Positions 10,192 through 21,600 of a DNA stretch of 64,000 bases are shown here, one piece after another. Location: contig NC_090285.1 in NCBI RefSeq assembly GCF_037392515.1, forward strand, positions 3,103,501 through 3,167,500. Reading direction: 5' to 3'. The position numbers were made by a program, and so were the translations under genes. The notes beneath the pieces were generated by a model that saw only the letters and a program-made list of their open reading frames with translations, had not been told where the DNA came from and did not search any database. This DNA comes from Haliotis asinina (taxonomy: Eukaryota; Mollusca; Gastropoda; Lepetellida; Haliotidae). Positions within the stretch are counted from its first letter, which is position 1. Every line of letters begins with the position of its first letter.

Positions 10192-10197
10192 AATAAA
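10192..10197 (+). promoter_or_regulatory. Polyadenylation signal AATAAA for BHMT-like copy 2
   Basis: Canonical hexamer 70 nt after the stop codon, in the only 3' untranslated stretch before unrelated sequence; implies a short 3' UTR of about 90 nt. Confidence 0.75.
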
Positions 10198-10199
10198 GA

Positions 10200-13105
10200 A
10201 CACATCAAACTTCGTGGGCTGATTGCAGATATTGTTGCCGGTTTAAATACAGTATATATCATGTGATAACCACGTGATGGTCTGGACTGTCACACGCCAA
10301 CTGATTGATTCTGTGTGCTGCGATTGTGTGCCTGAGGCCGGGGGCCTGAGTCCCGGATGGGGCTCAACTCAACAACAGTACTAGTATCTGTACTTCACTG
10401 AGAAAGAGTACATGTAGTCCCAAAAATAACATGTGTTACATCTGACAACATTCTAAAAGACATTGTATATTCATAAACCTCTAAAGATTTTAATACGGAG
10501 TATCTTCGAATTCAGCCGCTATCAGCAACTGGCACATTCGGGAACAAGATAAGGCAACAGTGTGGTTTAAACGCAAGCTCGTCAGCGTAAATTATGAGAA
10601 ACCGATCCCACGAGGACGTTGCTTGAATGCTGAGTAAAACCATACACTTATTCATGTACAGCATAATTTCATTGTGGTTGAGGCGTCCTATAAATCCTCG
10701 TTCCAAGCAGGCTGTAGAAGAATTCTGAGCTCATGCGCCAAAAAGAAACGATCACCGACTAATTGGTTCTTTCTCATCATTAATTAAACCTCCTTCCGCA
10801 GACAAAGAAGCTTGGTTGGGAGCAACTTTGAACCAATTTGCAAGAACACCCATTTTGACATAGTCCGGCTTTAAACAACGGGCAATAGTCTCACTAGGGC
10901 AAGGCCAGTACGCTCGTTGTATGACTGGAAACTCAACAGAAGCCACAACAGCAATGTCGGTCACATCAGAGATCATACTGGACAAAACTAGTTAGGGATA
11001 TATCTAAATTTTGAAATTATGAATTATGATCTGTCTACTCCTTGACACACTGATAAAATATCAATCATTAAAATACCGATATTCTTAATTTATTTTGTCT
11101 CGTACAGAATACGTTACTCTGTTTCATGGTCTCTGGTCACTGAGATGACAAGGCTGTAGGACACATGCATCTCATAAAAATGCCAGTCATAAAAACATTG
11201 GTTCGTTTGCTGACCACACGCACTGCACGAGTTCGCTTCACATAATGTTGGCGTTATTTACAGCTTGTCCTAGGTTGTCATGGAAACACTTTAATATTAA
11301 TTTGTACAACAATAATAATGTGTCATACAAACCGCATGTTTAAACCTCCCCCTCGCTTGATCCTGCAGGACATAATTGTGCACTGAGATACCCATTAATG
11401 AGGATCAGTACCTACCTGCAGTACCGTAGCGTGGCTGGTATCGAACCGTAATTCCAGGATGGTTAAACCACGGAGCACAGGTATGATACCTACAACACAT
11501 GTTTGGGGAGAACCGGTATTTGAACCAACAATCACACTAGAAGCGACGTCATAGTTTAAGATATGACGTCATTCGTCAGTTCTGGTTTTCTGTGATGGTC
11601 ATCATTTTTCTAAGGGTAAAGATGTCAAATAAAGAAATTATTACATATTATTAATTTGACTCACATGTTTGCATAATAAACTGTGTATAGACCGTCTTAT
11701 TATGGGGGTTTAACGATTCTGAAATGTTTACAAACTTTCCAGGCATGATTACAATTACCCAAACATACGACACAAAGCTCCTGTCCCTGGACGTCTTATA
11801 AGACTAACAAAATTATCCCGACTTAAGATATATCACCATGATGCCAACAGTTGTAAACTTTCCATGGGGCGGTAGGTCGATTGCTGTGGAGACAGTGCCT
11901 GCTAAAGATAGTTTAAGTTACCGTAGTAGAAACAGCAGGTTTTTTTCTTGAAATATTCTGTAGTGTTGGATTTGGTAAAAATATCAATGGCCAGTAAAGG
12001 GACAGTAGTTGAAAGTCAGGTTTGCGAGTTGCGAACGATGCCATAAAAACTGTAAGTTAAGCCGTTTCCTGAACAAGGCGGTAGGAATGGGAAAGGTTAT
12101 TGTGCAATATTTACTCCATGTCGCCAGTACCGTCACCAAGAAAGATGACACTGACATCACAGCCTATCATATCTCTTCAAAAGTAGAACTGTCGCAAGAA
12201 GAGAGACGTTTTCCCCTGAGCGAATGACGTGACACTTCTGGTTAGATACCAATATATTGTTCCCGAACCATCTTGGTACATCGCCTTCTCCTCGGTGACA
12301 GGGGTTATTCTTTCTGGTTCAGCGATAGAGAAAAACAATGTCTTGTGACCTGCATAATTGCAGATAATTTTAATAAAAAAATAACACACCGGGAGAACGG
12401 AATACATCATAATATGAAGTAGAACAGGGTCTGCAGTGGAACCATGTAGTGCAATCTGGACTATCTATCTCGCTGTTTTCTGTTGCTGAGACTCTGGGGT
12501 GGTGCCTGCAAGCCACGAGGCAGACAATCAACAGCTTCATCTGTATGAAACTGACGTGTGCATGGTTATCAATGGCTCTCCTACCGTCCTTGCAGGTTTA
12601 ACAGCTCTGCTTCAACGGAGAAAAATAGCTGTTAGATGTCGTACCCCGCTCATTGTTTCTTTGTTACTTCATGAGAAAATGTTCATTAAGCTGGGAACAA
12701 GAATGAAAGTCATATCGAGCGTAATATGCATCACTTGTTACTGAGTGTACGCTAGGGATGCTAATCTGATCAAAACACCCCTGAAGTTATTATTCTGTAC
12801 ACGACCGAACTGTAATGTGTATTGCGGGCAATTAAAACACGGTTGTTGGCGAAGTCGTTCATAAAGCACACATTGCTGCAGACACAGAATAACAACCGAG
12901 AAATGGCGGGGCACATGTCCTGTAGTGCTGGTCCAAACTTCTGTCTGGAGTGTTTCGCCGAGCGTCAAACGGGTGGGTTTCACATCTCTCAATATGTCAC
13001 AGGCCGGCGTCTCATTCTTGCACGGGTGAGTGAAAGCGCTAGGGCAGTACTCTCTGGAGTGTCTGGAGAGTGTCTGGAGAGAACGAGCTCCTCTCCCATC
13101 TAGCA
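10200..13105. other. Intergenic spacer, no gene supported
   Basis: No frame resembles a known protein. A 75-codon ATG frame on the minus strand at 10752-10976 contains PDYVKMGVLANWFKV but I do not recognise it and it has no splice context. A tRNA-like scrap (ggtatcgaacc, minus strand) lies near 11430. The rest looks unique and A+T-rich. Confidence 0.4.
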
Positions 13106-14447
13106 CATAATGGCGGTGGACCATAAGGAGAAAGAAGGCCCCAATTACATACTTTGTGTTGGTGTGTAACGAGAAAGAAGGCCCCAATCATATACTTTGT
13201 GATGGTGTGTAACGAGAAAGAAGGCCCCAATCATATACTTTGTGATGGACCATAAGGAGAAAGAAGGTCCCAATGATTTACTTTGTGTTGGTGTGTAACG
13301 AGAAAGAAGGCCCCAATGATATACTTTGTGTTGGTGTGTAACGAGAAAGAAGGCCCCAATGATATACTTTGTGTTGGTGTGTAACGAGAAAGAAGGCCCC
13401 AATGATTTACTTTGTGTTGGTGTGTAACGAGAAAGAAGGCCCCAATTATATACTTTGTGTTGGTGTGTAACGAGAAAGAAAGGCCCCAATTATATACTTT
13501 GTGTTGGTGTGTAACGAGAAAGAAGGCCCCAATGATATACTTTGTGTTGGTGTGTAACGAGAAAGAAGGTCCCAATGATATACTTTGTGATGGACCATAA
13601 GGAGAAAGAAGGTCCCAATGATTTACTTTGTGTTGGTGTGTAACGAGAAAGAAGGCCCCAATGATATACTTTGTGTTGGTGTGTAACGAGAAAGAAGGCC
13701 CCAATTATATACTTTGTGATGGACCATAAGGAGAAAGAAGGTCCCAATGATTTACTTTGTGTTGGTGTGTAACGAGAAAGAAGGCCCCAATGATATACTT
13801 TGTGTTGGTGTGTAACGAGAAAGAAGGCCCCAATGATATACTTTGTGTTGGTGTGTAACGAGAAAGAAGGCCCCAATGATTTACTTTGTGTTGGTGTGTA
13901 ACGAGAAAGAAGGCCCCAATGATTTACTTTGTGTTGGTGTGTAACGAGAAAGAAGGCCCCAATGATATACTTTGTGTTGGTGTGTAACGAGAAAGAAGGC
14001 CCCAATGATATACTTTGTGTTGGTGTGTAACGAGAAAGAAGGCCCCAATTATATACTTTGTGATGGAGTGTAACGAGAAAGAAGGCCCCAATGATATACT
14101 TTGTGTTGGTGTGTAACGAGAAAGAAGGCCCCAATTATATACTTTGTGTTGGTGTGTAACGAGAAAGAAGGCCCCAATGATTTACTTTGTGTTGGTGTGT
14201 AACGAGAAAGAAGGCCCCAATGATATACTTTGTGATGGTGTGTAACGAGAAAGAAGGCCCCAATGATATACTTTGTGTTGGTGTGTAACGAGAAAGAAGG
14301 CCCCAATGATATACGTTGTGATGGAACATAAGGAGAAAGACAGTCCCAATAATATACTTTGTGATATACTTTAAGGAGAAGGAAGGTCCCAATATAATTT
14401 ATATTATGTGATTATGTTATTGATTGTAAGAAGAAAGAATGTCCAGT
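13106..14447. repeat. Minisatellite, 43-bp unit, ~30 copies, two unit types
   Basis: Main unit: gtgtgtaacgagaaagaagg ccccaat then gat(a/t)tactttgtgttg. A second type, gaccataaggagaaagaagg with tcccaat, occurs near both ends and in a few interior positions. Since 43 is not a multiple of 3 and the unit lacks stops on the minus strand, long minus-strand frames cycle through all three phases; they are not genes. Confidence 0.95.
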
Positions 14448-14452
14448 CGTTT

Positions 14453-14590
14453 TGTGTTTTGGGGTTTGGTTTTGTTTTGTTTTTTTTTGTTTTGGGTTTT
14501 TTTGCCTGTTTTTGTTTTGTTGTTGTTGTTTTGGTTTTTCCCTTTTTTTTGTTGTTTTGTGGCTTTTTGTTGGGGGTAGGGGGGGACTTT
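14453..14590. repeat. G/T-only low-complexity tract
   Basis: About 140 bp of tttt, gtttt and gggtttt words ending in gttgggggtagggggg. Directly follows the 43-bp array. The G runs at the right end could form a quadruplex on the plus strand. Confidence 0.85.
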
Positions 14591-14599
14591 GTAGCTGAG

Positions 14600-15290
14600 T
14601 TTGCATGTTGTTTTGATGTCATCAATTATACCTTATTGCATTTATACAAATATGTATTTATACAATACAAATTATTGCAAACTTACATTTTCAAGTCCCT
14701 TCATAACTGGCACTAAGAACATTGCAATAATTTTCTGTCACAGTGGCTTTCTCGCGACAACTTTCTTCACAACAGCATGTGTAGACATCTAATGGCCACG
14801 TCACCGGATGAAGGTTACAGCTCAAAATAACTTTCACGTGCATGATAAGTAGAACTCGAGCAGAGATCACCATGATAGCTCCATTACAATCAGACTTTAG
14901 GCAGTTTTCGCCGATACAGTCAACCAACTCATGATGTGCTGAGGTAATGAACTGACGTGTATGCATGTTAACATTTATTGTAAATAACGAACACACAATG
15001 GACGGCGGCACAACTACGAATAGCCTGTGATCGAACCGGCCTTGGTCGAAGTCACAGTGTATAAAAGTAACGATTGTTTTACGACTTCTCAGGCAAATAG
15101 GACGCGTATGTTTGAGTAGAGGCGTGGGTTGTAGAGGTTTTAAACATAGACACTATTGATGTTTTTGCTGTCAGCATTTACGTGGACGGTGTCATACTAA
15201 GAACACATAAGCGTTTTCGGCGCAACGCGAGCGAGTGGCCCGCAACAGGGGAATCCCTAAACAGCCTGAGCGTCATATGGTAAATCCGGT
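14600..15290. other. Upstream region of the PLD gene, no gene seen
   Basis: Unique-looking sequence with a TATAAAAG word at 15060-15067 that could serve an upstream start site. No coding similarity recognised. Confidence 0.4.
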
Positions 15291-15298
15291 CGTCGAGG

Positions 15299-15317
15299 TC
15301 ACGTGATTTATATATGA
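15299..15317 (+). promoter_or_regulatory. Probable PLD promoter 1: E-box TCACGTGA plus TATA-like element
   Basis: The palindrome TCACGTGA (15299-15306, class of bHLH-zip sites bound by USF/MITF/TFE factors) is followed at once by TTTATATATG (15307-15316). A start site about 30 bp on, near 15340, would give a leader of about 100 nt to ATG 15444. A 19-codon upstream frame begins at 15328 and stops at 15385-15387, but may lie partly outside the transcript. Confidence 0.5.
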
Positions 15318-15443
15318 GGGCATTCGAATGGCGGACGTGTACACTTGTCAACAAAGTTGCACACTTTATCTAAATGACAACATGTGACGGAGCACCGTCG
15401 GGAAGTTTCCGAACAGGAACCTTACACAACGAAAACTTACACA

Positions 15444-15645
15444 ATGGCCACAGACGATACGTCCGGAACGCGAAACACTACTTTTGAATTCCTTCGGTCG
15501 TTTTCTGTCGTCGAGGGTGTCATTGACGAAGATGATGATTTTGATGTTTTGTCACCGATTCCCGAAACCGCCGACAGTCCAGATTTCACCGGGGATATCT
15601 TGGATGGTGCCCACAAGATTGACCCCATACACCCCGAGGGGCAGG
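15444..15645 (+). CDS. PLD1: PLD exon 1 (long N-terminus)
   Basis: ATG in good context (acaATGG) opens 67 codons plus one base; donor CAGG|GTAAGT. The peptide is acidic (VIDEDDDFDV) and its DFDVLSPIPE resembles the VDYDVSPSDP stretch of vertebrate PLD1. The frame extends upstream only as non-ATG codons. Confidence 0.85.
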
Positions 15646-18600
15646 GTAAGTCAGAGCGTGAAATAAGTCAACGACAGGTGGTTGCACACCTTGATGATTA
15701 ATCGATCGTTTGTTGTAAATTTAATTGATTTCTTGCCGTATAGCGACATCAGTGTGTTGTGCGAAACACGTTGATAAGACTAATTTGAGGGGGAATAGCC
15801 GATCTGATTAGTCTACGTGTGAATGAGATACCGATGATTGTGCTCTCTACACCATAGGTGTGCTGACTGTTTACAGGTAAAAGGTGGGTGGGGTAGCATC
15901 TTGCACACATGTGGCACTGCTCAAACAGCAAAACTATTCTTCATCTATCTGAAATAGTGGTAAATATTAATAACAATAGAAACAATAGTATTTTTTAGTT
16001 TTGAACAGCCATGAATAAATTATTTCATTTAAAGAAATACCCTTAATTAATATTATTGACAAAACACCTGCTGGCCTAATGGTCAACACATGATATATTT
16101 ATCCACCACGTTAAACGAAGACTACAGGCAGTGGGATAGTCTAGGGATGAAAGTGTTCTCTCGTCAAACCAAACACTCTGATTCCCACATGGGAACAATG
16201 TGTTAAGCCCACTTCTGGTGTCCTCTGCCATGATAATGCTGGAATATTGCTAATATCGACATAAAAAACAATGCTCACTCACTCCTCACAGAATATATGT
16301 ATTGAGTCTTTGAACAGAATTTAGAAGAGATATTCATAAAGGGGAGAGTAAATGAGTGTCAGCACAACACTACTCAAACTATAGTTTGATATCTATAAAG
16401 TGTCGATCTCAGCATATCTTTTGTTAGTTTCAAGCTGTAGAGTCAAGTGATATTTTTACGTTATAAATGTTAAACTATGTATGTTCAGGAAGATTGTCTC
16501 CAGTTAGTCTCCCTTGAGACTGATGAATTGTTGTTCTTATCTGAATCAGGACTATGTGACTTACCGGTTTAGAAGTGTCTTAATGAGCCCTACATGATGC
16601 CAGAGATATTGATCGAGCAAACAGAACACAACCCCCAACTGAGCAGTTCAATAGAAAGTACATGTCATTACCTTAATCAGTCAGCCAATTAGTCCAATAC
16701 ATCAATACAGTTAGGACTGTAAGTTGATATATATGTTTGTGGACATACTTGCAGTTACTTAATGTCAGGGATGCTCTTAGCTTGACATATTTTACCATTG
16801 AGAAAAGCTATTTTTCAAATGATATGCCATATTTACAATGTTTTACATCAAATGTGGCAGTCATGAATGACATCATATCCCCAGTGTGTAAATGGTTGTG
16901 CAAGATATCAGTCACTGGATTGATAGGTCCAATTGCGTTTATTAATAGTACATGTCATACAACTGGAGTATTGTTCAGACTTCACACTCACTCACACACA
17001 CACCCACACACAACCAACCAACCAACCAATGATTCAGCTTTGGGGCATTAGGGTAGAAGATAATTTTGATAGCCTCAGTGTGATTTGGCACTGATATTTT
17101 TTCAGAATGTTTATGTCAGTTGCATTCTCTTTAAGAAGTTAGAATAAATTTAATGGAGAAATATGCATCAAAAGCAATGTGCTCGCTAAATCTGATTTAA
17201 GCTGCAAACATATTTTGAAATCAATTCTTTTTAGATAAGTAAGTGAACAATAAACAATTCACAGACAGCATACTGAATCATGAACGTATGCATCATTAAT
17301 ACATGGAAATTAATGGCAGTTCGATATCAGTGATGTTCTTCAGTGCACTAGGATGCAGCACAAGCCCCTCCCATTTACTCTCTCACTCACTCACTCGGAC
17401 CCTTCCACTGATAGTCACTAAATGTTGACAAGCCATCTCACTGTGACTGCTCTAGCAAGTCTATATGTTGACTATTACAAAGTGTGACCACACATTGAAT
17501 ACTCTGTTCATCTTGTACTGAGTTACTTCTGTCTTCATACTGACAAGCAGAAATATACTTTTTACACAGTTAACCTCTTATGTACATCTTACATATTGTA
17601 TACTCATATGTGGGGAAATATGTGCAAGCAGTTAAGGCCTCGATAAAGAGCTTGTCGGCCCTGACTTGAAGTTTAAACATGAACAACTAGACCAGGCCCC
17701 AATTTCTCGAAACAAACTTGAATTTTTACTCAAATTTGAAACGGAGTCTGACAGTTTGAAACAGGTGAGCTTTTAACTCAGATGCATTTCAAAATATTAA
17801 AGCCCAAACGACTTAAGCAATATATTCATAAAACTCAAACTGTCTACTATTTTTGAGTTTAATATCAATTACAGTACATTCTGAGAAATGTTGTTTCTCA
17901 AATTTGAGTAAACTCATTAACTTAAGTCAAAACTCAGACTTCAGAGAAATCAGGGCCTGGACAAACATTCTCCTTCCTACACTGATGCCTAGTCTCTGAA
18001 TGTACATAATCTTGATCGTAACAATGAACCTGTTGTATTGAATAGGAGCCCAAGTGAAGTGGCAGAACCGGAACCAAGAAAATCAAGACTTGCTTCATTA
18101 AAGGATTTAGCATAGCATTAAGGGCTAGGCAGTAGTGGGGATAATGCGGCTCAGGGACTGTGAGACAGACTAGGAGAGCTAGGCAGTAGGGAGAATAGTG
18201 TGGTTCAGGGACTGTGTTACAGTCTAGGTCATGGACAATGTACTGCCTCCAGTTCCACAGTCTGTGTGTTGTGAGATGTTTATGGCATCGTTACTTGACT
18301 TGTCACTTCCAGCTGGCTTAGCTGTTTTCACCTTAGAGGTTACCTCCTCTGTGGGACGAATAGGTAGACAAATGCTTCAGTATCTGAAAATCTGAAAAGA
18401 TATAATTGGATCACAACAGGCGTCTGTATTTTGCATGTTGAAAATCAAGACTTTCTTCATGAAGAGCTGCAGCAGTACATAAGGCTGAAGGGAAACAAAA
18501 GAAAAGTTTAAGGACTGTGAATAAGACAAATACACTCAATCATGTGAGATTTATTTAATAGCACCTTATATACTAATATAAATGTAGACATTCATCATGA

Positions 18601-21600
18601 AACTTTACCATGGTCATGTTGACTGGCTGTGGCTGTGGCCAATGTCACTTTAAAATGTTGGGCTCAAAATATTCATCCTTGAAAATTTGGATCTATTGCT
18701 ATTTAGATGTTGTACATCCTATATGTGTATCAACTGAGGTAATACAGGAAGCAGTCTTGTTGTGATGTCACAGAAAGGATGAAAATAGGGTTGTTACTTC
18801 TATGTGAAGGGAAGTCACAGCCTAAATATTCCTGACTGGTGTGAGTCCCTACCTCTCTTCATGTTTCAGGGACTAGTTATGTGTGATTGAGTGAATCAGG
18901 AAATGGTGATCATAACTAGATACAAATATTTTGAAATTTAAAAAAAGGGACATTTATGATTAATAAATACTGAGTACTTTTGAAATGTGTGTTTTCAGTT
19001 GCGATCATAATGATTCATGCATAACAGTGTACAGTCACCTGTAGTAAGTGATTTAACTTACCCACCAGACTACTGCTAAGTCTCTGAATGTATATAATGT
19101 TGACAGTAACAAATAAACCAGTTTAAGTTGTAAAGGAGCCCTAGGAACCTTAGGAAATGTAGACTTGCTTCAGTTAGAGCTTTGCGGTGAGGGCTTAGTT
19201 TTAACTTGACATGAACTTCAGACATGATTTGCTACTACACCATCGTTAGTTTCTGTTTGTGTTACAAGACTTCTAAACAATCATTTTTGTTTGGCCACAA
19301 ACTGGACATTTAGAATATCCTTATCAAAAGTTGTGTAGTATACACCATTTGAAGTCTGCATTTCCCACATGTCTTTAGACAGCAGTTAACACTTCTGAAG
19401 TCATCAGGTTCATCCTTCTTGTTGTTTTACCTGTTTCAACAGGCAGGAGTTGTCAGGAAAGAGTTATATAATGAACACAGGTGGAGGGGATGTCAGAGAG
19501 AGGGAGGGACAGAGACAGGCGCACTGACTCAGAGGGATAGATGAGGGGAGAGACAAGGGAGGGACAGAGATTGGTGCATTCAGGGGCAGAGAGCGACCGA
19601 GACTGACTGGTGTAGGGAGGGATCACAAACACCTATCAAACAGTTTCAGTTAGGTTGTCAAGTTTAATATAAATAATTTTGTATTGTGAGATTGAGTGAC
19701 AAAAACTGTTGGACATGACTGAATGAAAAGGGGGATAAGTTCAACTTTCCTGAGTTGTCAAGCAATATTTAAACAGGTCTGCCCTGTGTCTGAGGTACAA
19801 GTGAGCATACTTGTATGACGATTTCAAACAGTGTTTTGTTGCTTGCGCAACAGTGTTTGATTAGGGGTACAACATTCAAGGCCTCAGTAAAGCTGTCAAC
19901 AAGTTTAATGGTAGTAGGTACCTGGGTACAAGAACTGTGGAGAACATTTCCAGTTTTACAGGGCAAAAGCTAGTCTGATGGTTAAGGTGTTCACTCATCA
20001 CATTGAAGACCTGGGATCGATTCCCTTCATGGATACAGTATATGAATATCATTTCTGGTGTTCCCCACTGTAATATTGCGAAAAATGATCTAAGATTAAA
20101 CTCACACCAGTTTTACCTGTCTTTTTAACTGGGGAAATTGATCAAATAGAATATGTCATTATAAATTATTTAATGGTCTTTTCATTTTGAAAGACCAATA
20201 GTTTCCAATCTTTTCCTATTGCAACACATTACATCAAAAAATAAAAAGATTGAACTTTTTTTTAAAATCTTGTACATGGATACACTGCTGCTTGATATAA
20301 GTTAAATTCAGTTAAAACATTTGCCTAAGTCAAACTTCACGTACTCATGTAGAATCTATAAGTCTTCAGCAACCCATGCTAGCCACAAATGGTGAATATC
20401 TTGTTATAAGAGGTGACAAACAGGACACAATTATTTCAGAGTCATTGGTCCAATTGCACTGTTCGACACTCATGCAGTTAATCACTGGATTGTCTGGTCC
20501 AGACTCAGGTCTTATTGTTGGAATTTTGCTGAGTGCCGAGTAAAACTAAACTTCCTCACTGACTCTTCTAATGTCTGGTGATAAGGTAAACACTACCTGC
20601 AAGCATATGGGCTGAACAGGTTAGTGAGTGAGTGTAGTTTTATGCCGCACTCCACACTATTCCAGCTATGTGGCGATCATCTGTAAATAATCAAGTTGGG
20701 ACCAGACCCCAGACAATCCAGTGATCACCAATTTAACCGTGGTAGACTTACTACTAAGTATCTGAAAGAGATCAGCAGATTGTCACGTGATATTTAAGAA
20801 TCTTATCTTTGAAAGCACAAAATTCAGAAATTTTCAGTCTAAGTAAACTTATCCTCAGTACTTTTCGTTACACTCCACTACTGAGTCTAACAAAACCTTA
20901 TGGGAGGTCGCATCTGGTAACCTTTGAGATTGATCAATGAGAACACAGCTTACCATTTGGTAATACCAAATCGCCAAAGTGCACATTCGCACATAACATT
21001 TGAACTTTGTATCTCGCAAACGTACATAGTCCCAATGATTCCAAATGCTATTTAGCATGCGCTCGCTTCCGGGTGATGCACACAGCGTACGTACAACCTT
21101 GACAACGGTGAGTAAACAGTAGCTGAGAATAGTGGTTTGGCAGTATTCAAGGATGTTATCTTGCAAAAATATTAACTGATGGTAACCATGTCAACAGAAC
21201 CCCAAAGCGTATATACTGCAGGTCAAATAATTGTGTTATATGTGGATTTTTGATTGTGGAGAGATCTGTGTCAGTGACCTGAATATTTTGAAAGTCCCTC
21301 TGATCCATAAGTAGTAGCTGTTGTCTGATTGGTTAAATCTATTTAACTGTCTCGTGTTTGATTGGACAGCCATTGGTCGCTCAAAGGTTACCTGGCACGA
21401 CCTTCTGCTAGGTTTTGTTAGACTCAGTGGTGGAGTGTAACGAAATACACTGAGACTAAGTTTACTTAGACTGAGAAATTTTAAACATTCTGAAGATTGG
21501 TGCATTTTTTTTTTACCATAATGTAACACTGATGTGTACATTTTATGGAAAGAAAGACATCATTTTTTTTTATTGTCAAAAACATAATTCTTCAGTTTAG

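Noticed and set aside
10752..10976. 75-codon minus-strand ATG frame with PDYVKMGVLANWFKV
   Set aside because: Looks vaguely protein-like but I cannot match it to a family, and no neighbouring exons were found.
13490..14134. 214-codon minus-strand frame in the 43-bp array
   Set aside because: It is produced by a stop-free 43-bp unit that cycles through all three phases; no start context, splice sites or domain.
14404..14625. Lys/Thr/Asn-rich minus-strand frame
   Set aside because: Translation of the G/T-only low-complexity tract.
20855..21541. Two ~100-codon minus-strand frames
   Set aside because: They lie mostly within the Mutator-like MITE; the corresponding frames are broken in the other copy at 4922-5548.
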